DNA from: Chrysogorgia sp. JL179-B06
Taxonomy: Eukaryota; Cnidaria; Anthozoa; Scleralcyonacea; Chrysogorgiidae
Assembly: GCA_035772405.1 (NCBI GenBank)
Contig: JAYKKM010000452.1
Span: 235,001 to 299,000 of the forward strand
Length of the DNA stretch: 64,000 nt
Reading direction: 5' to 3'
Part shown: positions 11,104 to 21,971 of the stretch, in pieces
Layout: the number at the start of each line of letters is the position of its first letter
Position numbering within the stretch: the first letter of the stretch is position 1
Translations under genes and position numbers: made by a program
Notes under the pieces: generated by a model
Told to the model about the DNA's origin: nothing
The model's database searches: none
The model's input: only the letters and a program-made list of their open reading frames with translations

Positions 11104-12455
11104 TGCTATAAATTATTGTTCTTGTACGTGCTTATTTGTTTGAGCATAAATCCGTTTTACAACTACATGCTGCTGTGCATTTTTGGACAACTTTTTTGCA
11201 CGGACATCTGATTGTAGCGCATTTCCCAGAACAATCACACATTGGACATTCATCGTCGACAGGATAAGCTGGCTTGGTAAATCTACTGTATCTGTTTGCA
11301 ATTACTTCTGCCTTGGATTGCGGCTGAGTGCCTTCAGTATATTTCTCCACAAGTGAAATAGGCTCTTTTGGAAGAAGATCTTTGGCATAGCATTTGGCTT
11401 TCTTGAGGGTATCAAAGTCTTTCCTCAATTTGATGACTTCACAATGGATTGTTTGTATATAATCTGTAATATAAACAGGAGAATATTATTTGGACAGTGT
11501 AAGTAAACAACTGTGTTAGTCAGGTTTAATCTTAATTATTGTCTTAGACTTACTGTGGCTTGAACTTTCTTTTATTTGTTTGGCAACAGCCTTCTCACCC
11601 TTACATGCTTTTGGATAAATTATCAGCCACCGATCAACACCTTCTTTTGTCTTGGCTTGTTTTCTTTTTGAATTTTCATTGTAATGCATGTTTGAACAAA
11701 ACAATCTAAAGAAATGTTAATTGTAACTACATTATAATTGTAAGAACAACCAGTGTCAAATCAGACAACATTCCTTCCAGAACCCCCCTCTCCAATAATT
11801 GTATTAAGTAATATTAAATACATGTACATACTGTAATTATATGAATTTTATGGTGAATGAGAATGGATAATGCAATTGACCTTATCAAAAGATAAGGTGG
11901 CGGTACATTTAACCACAAGGCTTTGTAACCTCAAATCAGTTCAAATAACGACTAAACATTGCTTATCATGCTAGAATGGACTTTATTCCTGATAAAGTTG
12001 ATCGTTTTAAAACAATTTCTTCCACTAATTCTGTGCAACAAGCAATACTTACTGCACACAAAGGATTGTGGTTAAATGCACAAGTTGCCATCTTTTTCAT
12101 GGTCAATTACAGATTCTGACTCTTGTTGTGTCATTGAAAACAACAAACCTTACCATCAGTGAATGATATGGGTAATAGATCTTTTTTGTTGCAAACTGAT
12201 TGTCCAAGGAATGCTTGGCTTCCAATGCTGATGTCTGATGGTAGTTTGACACTTTGCGGATTGCTGTTACAAGCCTCGGCCTAGTTATTATTTCTCTCAT
12301 TTTTTTGTAAACTGCAGAACCTACAGGAATTAATACTATGCATCAGTCATACAGTATATAATTGATTGGTTTATATGTTAGGGTATACCTTATTATAGAT
12401 TGGAGGATTATTATATTGGGGGTTATAAACTGCCAAAAATCTCAAACTCATTCCT

Positions 12456-12686
<231 letters not shown>

Positions 12687-12706
12687 GGCCTATATGAAAA
12701 TTTGAC

Positions 12707-12779
12707 TGCCCCAACCGGGAATCGAACCCGAGGTCTCCGAATCAACGCATCAGCGCTCTAACCACTGAGCTATTGAGAC
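12707..12779 (-). repeat. tRNA-like 73-nt unit, minus copy of inverted pair
   Basis: Folds as a full cloverleaf: acceptor GTCTCAA/TTGGGGC, D arm GCTC/GAGC, 17-nt anticodon arm and T arm with GGTTCGATTCC. A box TAGCTCAGTGGTTAG. Position 33 is C rather than T and the anticodon arm is imperfect, so a tRNA-derived SINE is more likely than a working tRNA gene. The adjoining sequence is shared with the inverted copy. Confidence 0.6.
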
Positions 12780-12864
12780 AAACGGTCAGAACAGTCAAAC
12801 ATGGGCGAGAGTTGGGGCGATGTATAAATATGTATATGATGTTTGACTGTTCTGAAGTGACCGT

Positions 12865-12937
12865 GTCTCAATAGCTCAGTGGCTAGAGCTCCGATGCGTT
12901 GATTCGGAGACCTCTGGTTCGATTCCCGGTTGGGGCA
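12865..12937 (+). repeat. tRNA-like 73-nt unit, plus copy of inverted pair
   Basis: Differs from the minus copy at a few positions (e.g. GGCTAGAGCTCCGATG, CTCTGGTTCG) but has the same length and cloverleaf. With flanking AGAACAGTCAAAC and its inverse, the pair forms one long inverted repeat around a spacer of about 30 bp. Confidence 0.6.
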
Positions 12938-13025
12938 GTCAAATTTTCATATACATATATTTGACCATTAATAAATCCTCTCTTCATCTAAAGAAAAAAT
13001 ATATATATATATGGATGGGTGGATG

Positions 13026-13118
13026 CAGGGGTGGACTGGGCACAAAACTTTTACTGGGAAGTGTCTTGGGAGGAGTCCACTATTTCCCGGTGCCCCATAA
13101 GGCCAGTCCGCCCCTGGA
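13026..13118. mobile_element. Short palindromic MITE
   Basis: CAGGGGTGGACTGG at the left is matched by CCAGTCCGCCCCTGG at the right, about 90 bp apart, with no coding content. It is a tiny foldback or solo-TIR element in the transposase intron. Confidence 0.55.
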
Positions 13119-15792
13119 TGGCTGGATATATTTGTGTTACCTGGCTTTAACCAGTCTCTTTCAATTGTTTCATGTGTGCATTTCCGGAAGATTTTGTTTT
13201 CCTCATGAGTATGTACATCAACAATGTGATTGAGAAGGCTCATCCACTTCTCTTCTCTTTCATTTGGAGATTAACTTTGAAATTGCAACCCAATAAATGT
13301 GGTTAATTATAGACTACAATGAGAAAAAGAAACTGGTATCATTTCTTTACAATTCCTTGAAAACATTCGCAATTATTTGCCATTGTCATACCCCAATCCA
13401 AGGCTTTAATGCTCGAAATTTTTTGGTCTTGGAAACTTTCTGTAGCTTCTTCTTTTCTCCTGCAAATAAACAGCATGTAAACAAAAAGAAAAGCTTTCGT
13501 AAACACTACTTTGAAGCTTTGGCCTGAAACGCTAAATTAAACAATAATTAACAATACTTCATTATGACATTTTCATCTGCTTTCCATCCCTACCCCCAGG
13601 AATTAGCAACATATTTGAAAAAAAATTTCAAAAGCCCGGGGATCGACCATATGGGGGGGTGGGGGGGGGGGCACACTTGGATTTGACTGATACATTACCT
13701 TTTGCTAAATGCCAAACATCGTATGCATGTTTGATAGTAGGTTTCTCTTGAGCCATAAAGGTTGATACTTGGGGATGTCTGTCTGTCACAAGCTTGTCTA
13801 TCTTAATATCAGCTTCTTCAAGGTAGGTAAGTTGCCTCTTCAGAGATTCTAATTCCATAGCATTGGAATTTTTTACTTCTGCACTCTACAGTAAAAATAC
13901 AGGATCATTGAATGAAAACAGGGATTTTTTGAGTTATGGAATGGGGGATTAAAGTGCTGCTCATGGGAATGAAAAAAACTGTAATACAAATTGGAGTGTG
14001 ATTTTCTAATCTAGACAACCCAACCCCTAATTTCATAACCCTAAAATAATATCGAAGATAAATTACCTTTATTACTTGAGTATCGAGAATTACATTTCGA
14101 TCTATGTCCAATGTACTGCCAGATCCAAGGAGACCACTGTGTACTGGGCTGTCCACTCGCATGTCAGAGGCTATGCAGATTGACTTATCTTTAATATCAT
14201 CTAGTAAACCAAGTTGCTTTCTTTTCCAAACATTGAAAACTGCTGGAATAACGTACGCGTTTTGAAGATTTGAAAATTCTCTTCGTTTGATGCACATAAT
14301 GTTCAAAGATTCCAGAAAGCGTAAGGTTTTGCTACAATCCATGCCAGTACATACAATACTAGATGCAATCATCAAGTTAAGAATGGGCAGTCGATTACAC
14401 AGTGGTCCTGTCGTCCAGGAGAAATTATGTTGTGAATTTGCTGAGCAAAAGACACCAATTTTACAATAACTTCCAATTCGACGTTCCACGAACACAGTAC
14501 AGCAGGCGTTACATTTAAAGCAAAAACGAAATGTATTAGCAATCGACTCTTCACATACTATAAACTTTAACTGATCTTTCGGGAGTTTATCACTTCATAA
14601 GATTACCCTTTCATCATTGATTTTTTCCTCGTCACAACATATTTCTTTTTCTTGCTCACTTTCCTCATCGGTTGCATTGGAATACTCCTCCCCAGCACTT
14701 TCCTCATGATCAATTTCATCTGAAGGAGTCAATTTAATCGAATCATTGATCAACTGCGAGTTTTCTTCATTCAAGGTTACCGACGAGCGCGTATCTTCTT
14801 CGTTTTGACGGATCGTGTCAATTTCATCAATGTTGATTTCAACGTCGTCTGAAATTGGATTGGTTTGGCACGCGGATGAAACCAACTTAGTTGGACATAA
14901 TGTTCTCGATAAATACTCACTGGTGATTAAAGTTTGTGTTCCTTTTGTTTTTGTAGTTTTATATGGTAGAATTATAAGAGTTTGCGTCTTTTTATTTCTC
15001 ACAAAACATTCGATCTCAGTCTGGACAGAAACCGACTTGACGTTGTTATTATTTGTAATTGGTTTACTTTGTCGTTCAGCCACAGATATTTCGCAACATA
15101 TTTCTTTTGGTTTCTCAGTATATTCTGCTTCTGCAATCAGACGTTCTACTTCCTACTCAAAAGTAGAAAATAAAATATGATTAGTTTATTGTATGATGAT
15201 TTAGATGTTTCATTTGACAAATAACAATCATACTTACTTTTCGTCTAGACAGAGCACCTGTCTGTCTCTTCTTCGACTCTGAAGCGTGTTCTTTCTCTTT
15301 CATTGCGTCCAATACTTTATTTTGTGTTGGTACGGCATCTGGCTTAAGCATAATTTTTCGCTTCCCCAGAAAGTTTATAGAGTGCAAGAATTCAAGATAC
15401 TGCGAAGGGACATACGCATCGGAACTGAAATGCAAAGAGCACAGGCGCGTGCACTTGGTTGGAAAAAAAAGTTTCCGCTTGCAGAAATCAATCCAATGTC
15501 TTTTCTTTTCTTTTCCTCTTTTTCGGTTGCCTTAGGAAACTCAAAGAAGTTAATTATATGTTCAGGGTTATTTTGGCTGTCACTTGCGCACCCATAAACA
15601 GGACAATACATGACGCCGAAAGCTTTGAAAACTGTAAGTCACACGCAGAGGAATGCAAGTGTTACCCTGCTTGTGACGTCCACATAAATTAGCATACGCG
15701 ATATCGATTCAAAATGGCGGCTGAAGCAGGAGAGTTCTACATAAACATACATCATTTTATGGGGGAAAGAAAACGATTACAGCGGAATTTTA

Positions 15793-15798
15793 TGTGTT
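15793..15798. repeat. Target-site duplication of Polinton 1, left
   Basis: TGTGTT, repeated at 34515-34520. Six-base duplications are the Polinton hallmark. Confidence 0.95.
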
Positions 15799-15966
15799 AG
15801 TAGTATAGCAAGTAGGGCTGCGAGCCCAATCGACGTCAAACGTGAATATAAGCGCCAAAACATCACCAAATTTGCCAAATCACGATTCGACAAATTTGGT
15901 GATGTTTTGGCGCTTATATTCACGTTTGACGTCGAATAAGCTCTCAGCCCTACTTGCTATACTACT
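15799..15966. repeat. Terminal hairpin of Polinton 1, left
   Basis: Arms of about 80 bp run from AGTAGTATAGCAAGTAGGGCT through CGCTTATATTCACG-type sequence and back to AGCCCTACTTGCTATACTACT. The apex is around AAATCACGATTCG. One stretch near the base mismatches (GCGAGCCCAATCG against CGAATAAGCTCTC). The right copy at 34347-34514 is the same hairpin in the same phase, not a flipped isomer. Confidence 0.9.
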
Positions 15967-16573
15967 ACAGCGATCGTTAGTCAATCTAGACACCCTTCGC
16001 ACGCTCTCTACTTAATTGATGTCAAACACACGCGAGACTAGCGAAACAATACCAAGTTTATACTAAATTTGACACCATTTCGGCCACATTTAAAAAATAG
16101 AAAGTGTCGTTTCAAAATTCTCACAAATTACATTTAGGAAAAAATAGAAAGTGTCATTTCAACATTTTCGCGTGTTAAAAAAAATAAAATGTGGTACGAG
16201 CCCACTCTCACATATTAAAAAAAAATAGAAAGTGCCGTTTCAACATTTTCACAAATTTGTCAAATCACATTTAAAAAATAGTCGTTTCAACATTTTCACA
16301 AATTTGTCGAATCGCATTTAAAAAATAATCGTTTCAACATTTTCACAAATTTGTTAAATCACATTTAAAAAATAGAGAGTGTCGTTTCAACATTTTCACA
16401 AATTTGTCAAATCACATTTAAAAAAATAGTCGTTTAAACATTTTTACAAATTTATGTGTCGTAAAAGTGTCTCACGCGTGATAAAATTGCCACCTGTTAT
16501 GCAAATTAGGCTATTGCCACCTGTTAATATTAGATTAGTCCGTTTGTTCACTATTTTCAGCGTTTGTCGCCTC
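15799..16573. repeat. Polinton 1 left terminal inverted repeat
   Basis: 775 bp. The outer 168 bp are a palindromic hairpin. About 16080-16450 holds six to seven degenerate units of roughly 55 bp around GTTTCAACATTTTCACAAAT. The inner 16 bp overlap the end of the polymerase gene. Confidence 0.95.
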
Positions 16574-19500
16574 TCACTTCAATGTTTTTGTGACCATACG
16601 CGTAGGAGTCAATACCATTTTCTAAAAGGTATCGTTTGTCATCAAAACAGGATAGCGACACTTTATTAATTTCGTAGCTACCTAGCTGATGTTTGACACT
16701 TCTAATGGTCTTCATTGTGTGTCGCAACTGTTTCTGCTCGAGTAACACGCTTTTGTAATCTTCGTGTCTGATTACCTTTTTAATTATATTTTTTCTAATA
16801 CCTTTAGCGGTTTTCCCGCCACCTCCACCCTCTTTCAAATAGCTGTACATTTTACTGCGCAACCCGACGAACTCGACAATTGGCGTTCCAGCGCACTCGT
16901 CCTTCATCTTCCCAATAACTTTCTTATTCTCTCTAAAAAAGAATGGGCTGTCTGCAGGATAGTCGCTATTGTCGAACTTTTCGCACTCCATCATAAAGTC
17001 GGAATAAACGTCGTCAGTTTTGATTGAGTACAACAGACTGTCAGTGTCAGTGAAGTGCAATCTACAGGTGTCGCTAGAGTACTTTTTCATAATATAATTG
17101 TAGTGAAAATTGTACATCAGCGTTTTACTCAAGTCCAGTATGCACATACCTACATACGCGGGTCTATTTAGTGTCAACGTTTCTTTAACTTTGTGGACAG
17201 CGACTAAGTTCTCGCTAAATATTTTGCAAGACACGAACGTCGGCTTTGAGACAAGCTTTTTAAATTTCTCCGCAGTGGTCACTAATCTCACGTCCACACG
17301 CTTCCTCAAGTTTTCCATCGTTTTTCCGAACACACTGTTGTTCATCAACTTGAAGAAGTCCTTCTCAAAAGCGTTCTTAGCCGCAGTTCTTTTGACTGTG
17401 TTAAAGTCGATGTACTTACCCAACCACTTGGACTGGTCAAACTGCAGGACCCTGTGAATCTTATTGATTTTTAATCCAAGATCCATGTACAACTGCAGAT
17501 TTCCGTAGTGACACACATACTTTTTTTTGTCCATCAAATTAGTCACCAACTTTTTCACACCACCAACACTCACGTTAAACTTATTTTTGATTTTCGTGCA
17601 GTACTCTGACAACATGTCAACGGTTATCTCCATCTTCCCGGGAGCCAACGGGTAATCGTTGTGTAGGTCATGCAAATGGGCTGGGTACTCCAAGTCGACC
17701 TCGAGCAGTAAACCTTTTTTGCTATTGTTGTGATAGTCGTGCAGATTAACTTTTTCTATTTCTTTCTCAGTCAACCACTTGAAGCCGCCCGTGGGTAGAC
17801 TTCGACTCATCGCCCATCCGTACAAATTGTTGGCATCAAGGTACATCAAATACTTCGACTCTTGCGCTTTATCGTACCCCTTCATGTACTTATTATTCGC
17901 CACGCCATGTCTGTTGCATATGTAGCTCACACCACCACGCATACCTAATTCTACGAACTGGAACATGTCAATGTCGGACAATAATTCGAGTTCTACTCCA
18001 GTCATCTTTAACATGGCATCCCAAGCCAATCCAGGCGATGTGAAATAGTGACATGGGTCTAATTTATACTCGCGATGACATGTCTTTCTAAAGTTCTCAA
18101 AAACGTCGGCGAGCAAGAGCACATCACTTTTCAAATACAGGTCGTGATACCCACCCATACTTTCAACGTCGAAGTAGTCCCACACATCGATGGCGCGCTC
18201 ATGCATTTCTTCCGTAATATCTGCGTCACTCAAAATACTGTAGAAGTCCTTTTTGGAGGGTAGCTTGCGTTCGTCGAATTTTTCAAAGGAGTCCATGTAG
18301 TCGTAGGGGTAGACCCCCTTTCTTGTCATGAGTGCCAACCCCTCGTCGTGAAACACTTCTGACGTGTATTTGAAAGCGTCCCTTGGTAGGTTCTTCACCA
18401 AGTTGTCTAAACCACTACTCATGAACTGGAAGCTGTCCAAAAATACTAAGTTTTTTCCAAGCATGAACGCCATATACTTCTCCATGTTGTTCGGTATCAC
18501 ATTTATGTCTTGACCAAACTTACCAATCTCCTGCATAATGAAATGGCTATCGTAACCGCGTAGGTTATGAAAGATCACAGGAATTTTATCAGTCAATCTA
18601 AAGTTCACGTTACACTGACGATGTGCGGACCCTCTGTACTTACCTGACACGTGACAGTGGTCTCTCACTCTAACGTCAGCGCTAGTGTACTCAACACCAC
18701 AAATATGACAACTCTTAGCCTCGTCGAAATTCTTCTTATCGTCGTCAGTCAGTATCATTTCTTTGTTAAAGTGACTCTCAGATGTCTTTTTGCAATATTC
18801 AACAATTTCTAACATCTCCCCAATGAATTTGTTAACTGCGTTTTCACCGCGATACACTTTTACTGGCTTACTGTACTCATTGTCATAGCAACAAACTAAT
18901 TTGTACCCATAGCCACAGTCAACGTGTCTCTGATAAGCGTTTGTGTAGCTACACTCGCTTGATGGTGTCGCTGTGTGCACCTTCTGTGTGATAGCCTCGA
19001 AGTCTGCATACACCACAAATGGCACATTTAATTGTCTGCTAAAATTCTCGTATTTCACTTTCGCACCTTTTTGCGGCATTTTAATAGCTTGCTTCCCATT
19101 AATGACCAAACATACTTCCACATGGCGTTCAAGCACGTCCTCTCGGGTAAAACACTGCAAACAATACCTGCAAAAGTGCTTTCTCGCCTTATACTTTGTC
19201 TGACGGTACATGAATTTGTTAAAATCGCGAATGTACACATAATGCTTGTTACCCACGTCATTAGTTATCAACAATAGGTCCATATGGTCAGGACACGCCT
19301 CCTTAGAAACGTACACGGGGAATGGCTGCTTATCTTCATACCCAAAAACATTTATGCTAATATCGTTTGCCTTTTCGATCTTGTTGTAATCTTTGAGTGC
19401 GACTGGGAAGTCGATTCCGTCGTAATTCAGCTTACTGACATGTCTGACGTACTTTGACGTTCTGTCAGAGTGTTTTCCAACAGGAAACTTGTGCGCAAGG

Positions 19501-20210
19501 TGACACCATCTAAAGCACTCGTTGTCATCATCGTTATTCACGTTTATCAAGCCCTTCATACTGTTGCGCAGCTCCTTTGGCAACGCAATGTAGCTACTCC
19601 CATGCAAAGGTCTGTAAATAGCGACATTGACGTAGTGCGCATCTATTTTGTCGATAGTCCATCCAGACCCCTCAGATAACCACCCAGCTATCCGCGTCAA
19701 AATCTGCTCCGACCCGCGATTGGCAACACCCTTGATGTCATGCTCGTTAATGACGACGAACGTTTCGCTGTTAAAGTAGGCAGTTTTGTACGTGGTCTTA
19801 TCGAGTTCTAAAACTTTCTCAAAAGTGACCTTGACTGTCTCCACCACTTTCATTCCGTTGGTCTCACCCAGCTCGCGTCTCAAAAGGTTAGTGACAGCAC
19901 TTCTACTACCATTTACCTGATTGATGTCTCTGTCATCAATTACCTCGACTCCATAAGACCTTGTGAACCCTCTCAGTGCTCGATCCAACAGATGTGTTGA
20001 CGACGTGTCGCTATGGTCTTCGACTGTGGGTTGTGTTTCTTGGTCTCCAAAAAAGCCGTGAACGTTGGTCGCTCTATCTGTTAGTAGGTTCACAGCGTCT
20101 GCATTTGTGTAGCTACCTCGAGTCGCACCAGTTCTAGCAAGTTTCTTATGCGTCCGCCCACCAACCTCGACTTGTCTTTTTGTCAGTGGGGTTTTCACAG
20201 TCCGACTCAT
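16557..20210 (-). CDS. POLB: Protein-primed family B DNA polymerase
   Basis: 1217 residues, intact. It replicates the element and is expected to use a terminal-protein primer at the TIRs. Visible motifs: a C-C-H-C finger CRYCLQCF...HVEVC near 347-367; Exo I YADFEA near 401; a zinc/endonuclease VII-like module CHICG...DHCHVSG.YRG..H..CN near 501-535; Exo II NLRGYDSHF near 550; Exo III YLKSD near 691; motif A DANNLYGWAM near 793; motif B KLMNNSVFGKTMEN near 953; motif C DTDS near 1055. The N-terminal 340 residues may hold the terminal protein function, but this is not shown. The last codons lie in the TIR, where the reading frame differs from that of the element 2 homologue. It starts 10 bp after the zinc-ribbon gene. 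Confidence 0.95.
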   Translation of the reverse strand: MSRTVKTPLTKRQVEVGGRTHKKLARTGATRGSYTNADAVNLLTDRATNVHGFFGDQETQPTVEDHSDTSSTHLLDRALRGFTRSYGVEVIDDRDINQVNGSRSAVTNLLRRELGETNGMKVVETVKVTFEKVLELDKTTYKTAYFNSETFVVINEHDIKGVANRGSEQILTRIAGWLSEGSGWTIDKIDAHYVNVAIYRPLHGSSYIALPKELRNSMKGLINVNNDDDNECFRWCHLAHKFPVGKHSDRTSKYVRHVSKLNYDGIDFPVALKDYNKIEKANDISINVFGYEDKQPFPVYVSKEACPDHMDLLLITNDVGNKHYVYIRDFNKFMYRQTKYKARKHFCRYCLQCFTREDVLERHVEVCLVINGKQAIKMPQKGAKVKYENFSRQLNVPFVVYADFEAITQKVHTATPSSECSYTNAYQRHVDCGYGYKLVCCYDNEYSKPVKVYRGENAVNKFIGEMLEIVEYCKKTSESHFNKEMILTDDDKKNFDEAKSCHICGVEYTSADVRVRDHCHVSGKYRGSAHRQCNVNFRLTDKIPVIFHNLRGYDSHFIMQEIGKFGQDINVIPNNMEKYMAFMLGKNLVFLDSFQFMSSGLDNLVKNLPRDAFKYTSEVFHDEGLALMTRKGVYPYDYMDSFEKFDERKLPSKKDFYSILSDADITEEMHERAIDVWDYFDVESMGGYHDLYLKSDVLLLADVFENFRKTCHREYKLDPCHYFTSPGLAWDAMLKMTGVELELLSDIDMFQFVELGMRGGVSYICNRHGVANNKYMKGYDKAQESKYLMYLDANNLYGWAMSRSLPTGGFKWLTEKEIEKVNLHDYHNNSKKGLLLEVDLEYPAHLHDLHNDYPLAPGKMEITVDMLSEYCTKIKNKFNVSVGGVKKLVTNLMDKKKYVCHYGNLQLYMDLGLKINKIHRVLQFDQSKWLGKYIDFNTVKRTAAKNAFEKDFFKLMNNSVFGKTMENLRKRVDVRLVTTAEKFKKLVSKPTFVSCKIFSENLVAVHKVKETLTLNRPAYVGMCILDLSKTLMYNFHYNYIMKKYSSDTCRLHFTDTDSLLYSIKTDDVYSDFMMECEKFDNSDYPADSPFFFRENKKVIGKMKDECAGTPIVEFVGLRSKMYSYLKEGGGGGKTAKGIRKNIIKKVIRHEDYKSVLLEQKQLRHTMKTIRSVKHQLGSYEINKVSLSCFDDKRYLLENGIDSYAYGHKNIEVRGDKR

Positions 20211-20220
20211 TGGCTTATAC

Positions 20221-20784
20221 TTATACTACGCTTTTTTTCTTAACCCACTCGTTGTAATAACGATCGCCACTTTCGCACCACCCCAACTTTGGATACACCA
20301 CCCCAAACAGATTGTCGTCAAACCTCTCTTTCACCTTTCCGTCTTTGAGGTCTGACACCTTCTTGAGTGTCTCTAATTGTCTTCTATGACACAACCTAAT
20401 AATGTAGTACCCGTATCTGCTGACGTTTCTACCCTTTATCAAATTGCATGAGTACAACACATTAACAACTTTCAAGAAGTCCTCTTTTATCAACTCAAGG
20501 TGCTCACCCTTCACGACGTTCCGTAGTCTCCTCCCCATCCACCAAGACCGCTTGTGAACGCTTTTTGGTCGCGTGAGTCTCATGTCGCTATAACTCTGAG
20601 TGTGACCCCACTCGATGTCACCACACTTTGGGCACGCGTACCCACCACATTCAGTCACATTTTTCACAACGTCACAATCCGAGCAGTAGTAGAGCCTAGG
20701 GGTGCCTCCGCACTCGACTTGTGTCTCACTCGCGATTTCGTCAATTGTGTAGCCGTAACTCATCTGCCTCATAAGTTTGTCCAT
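20221..20784 (-). CDS. Zinc-ribbon protein, possible transcription factor
   Basis: 187 residues from ATG at 20784; a GTG one codon earlier is ignored. An N-terminal zinc ribbon is evident: YYCSDCD near 34-40 and YACPKCGDIEW near 51-61. A basic W-rich middle (HKRSWWMGRRLRN) and a C-terminal YPKLGW...YYNEW segment follow. The layout recalls small viral late transcription factors such as the VLTF3 group, but I only infer this from the ribbon and size. It lies directly upstream of POLB in both elements and is preceded by AGTATAAGAGTG. Confidence 0.5.
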   Translation of the reverse strand: MDKLMRQMSYGYTIDEIASETQVECGGTPRLYYCSDCDVVKNVTECGGYACPKCGDIEWGHTQSYSDMRLTRPKSVHKRSWWMGRRLRNVVKGEHLELIKEDFLKVVNVLYSCNLIKGRNVSRYGYYIIRLCHRRQLETLKKVSDLKDGKVKERFDDNLFGVVYPKLGWCESGDRYYNEWVKKKSVV

Positions 20785-20811
20785 CACTCTTATACTACTC
20801 CAACATTTTTT

Positions 20812-21231
20812 TTACCGAGTGAGTACCCACACCACTATTCCACTACCCAAACCTAGCGCGCTAACAAACAACAATTGGTACTCCTTCATTTCCGCACTCG
20901 GTTGGTAGTAATCCGCAACCCTCGGGAGGTCAGTGAACACTCGTCCGCTGTACTGTATGGTCATTACGCTTCTAAGTTCTTCCAACGCGTGGTTTGTGTC
21001 ATTGATGTCAGCGTTAGCGTCAGAGAGGTGTTGTCGCAAACGCTGGATCTGATCTTTTTTAGCGATTTCATTCTCATACCACACTTCTTTCGCACTGGCT
21101 AACTGTTCCAACGCATGGTTGTGTCTTTTCATCTCAGCTTCATAGCCTGAGTGGTTAAACTTTGAAAACATAAAGCCAGCGCCTGCAAAAGCCACTGCAT
21201 TAAAAATCCCTCCAGCCACAACGCTCGCCAT
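20812..21231 (-). CDS. Membrane protein with coiled coil and two hydrophobic ends
   Basis: 139 residues. A hydrophobic Ala/Gly-rich N-terminus (residues 2-23), a charged heptad-rich middle (about 30-90, EMKRHNHALEQLASAKE...RLRQ) and a C-terminal membrane segment (LLFVSALGLGSGIVVWVL). Its function is unknown; the topology fits a virion-membrane or terminus-associated structural protein. It is the third gene of a tight minus-strand cluster. Confidence 0.8.
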   Translation of the reverse strand: MASVVAGGIFNAVAFAGAGFMFSKFNHSGYEAEMKRHNHALEQLASAKEVWYENEIAKKDQIQRLRQHLSDANADINDTNHALEELRSVMTIQYSGRVFTDLPRVADYYQPSAEMKEYQLLFVSALGLGSGIVVWVLTR

Positions 21232-21235
21232 TAAC

Positions 21236-21472
21236 TTACGTTGATTTGAATGGATCTGTCGGTATCCACTTTTTCGATTGCATCCATTTTACTAACAGCG
21301 TTCCTGCACCAACAGCTGCAGCGAGTTTCACTGTGCCTTTAACTGTCTCTGGTGTTCCCAATGGTTCTCCCAAAGCCTTTTTAGAAATCATACTCACTGC
21401 CACAGCACCAGTCGTAACAAGTAGCGCATCGTACAGTTCGTTCATAAGTTCTTTTCGATCGATCGCGGACAT
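21236..21472 (-). CDS. Small hydrophobic protein
   Basis: 78 residues, with hydrophobic stretches at about 16-32 (ALLVTTGAVAVSMIS) and 48-62 (LAAAVGAGTLLV) and a polar C-terminus. Four bases separate it from the next gene. In element 2 the homologue has a stop at codon 8. Confidence 0.8.
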   Translation of the reverse strand: MSAIDRKELMNELYDALLVTTGAVAVSMISKKALGEPLGTPETVKGTVKLAAAVGAGTLLVKWMQSKKWIPTDPFKST

Positions 21473-21495
21473 ATATACATTGTCGTGTGTTTTGT

Positions 21496-21840
21496 TTAAG
21501 AATCAAATGTGTCTAACGCTGGACGATGAGTTCTACGATTTTCTGACGCGCTAACCACAGTGCTCACAGGTTCCAGTTGCGCCTCTTTTTCACTGCTAAT
21601 TGTGTACCACAACGAAGCAGCAGCAATGACTACACCAAGTGTCCCAACAATGTAACCATAGCTCCACTCACTACCCTGTTCTTCGTTAACTATCATTTCA
21701 CGCATTTTCTTTTCTTTCGCAGCTTTCGATATCTCAGCCAACTTTTTACCAGCAGCGACACGCTTTGGGTCCTTCACCTTAACACTCTTCACATCAGCTG
21801 TGATCTTCGCTTCAACAGCCGTCTGTGAGTCCTCAACCAT
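21496..21840 (-). CDS. Basic single-pass membrane protein
   Basis: 114 residues. A lysine-rich N-terminal half (KSVKVKDPKRVAAGKKLAE, AAKEKKMR), one membrane segment near 60-80 (YIVGTLGVVIAAASLWYTI) and a short polar tail. Function unknown. It is the first gene of the polymerase-arm cluster and is divergent from the zinc-finger/TK pair. Confidence 0.8.
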   Translation of the reverse strand: MVEDSQTAVEAKITADVKSVKVKDPKRVAAGKKLAEISKAAKEKKMREMIVNEEQGSEWSYGYIVGTLGVVIAAASLWYTISSEKEAQLEPVSTVVSASENRRTHRPALDTFDS

Positions 21841-21971
21841 CTAATACACTATCACGTGTTATCTTACTCGCAGTTGACCTCACAGGTGTCTCACAGATGA
21901 CCTCACAGGTATCTCACAGTTCCAGACCAAACGCACTAAAAATTAGGATTTTTTTCTGAGAGTATAGCGTA
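21841..21971. promoter_or_regulatory. Divergent intergenic region with CTGTGAG repeats
   Basis: 130 bp between outward-facing genes. It contains repeated GACCTCACAGGT and TCTCACAG boxes, a CACGTG palindrome near the left gene, a poly-T run and AGTATAGCGTAATG at the right start. Element 2 keeps the same boxes at 57728-57845. Confidence 0.6.

Noticed and set aside
12707..12779. Functional tRNA-Asn gene
   Set aside because: GTT sits at the anticodon position, but C33 and an imperfect anticodon stem, plus a diverged inverted twin, favour a tRNA-derived SINE.
13650..13675. G-run as possible quadruplex
   Set aside because: Single uninterrupted homopolymer-like run in an intron; no repeated G-tract pattern.
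16080..16450. Regular ~55-bp units resembling a CRISPR array
   Set aside because: Units are degenerate tandem repeats without distinct spacers, lie in both TIRs, and the window is eukaryotic.
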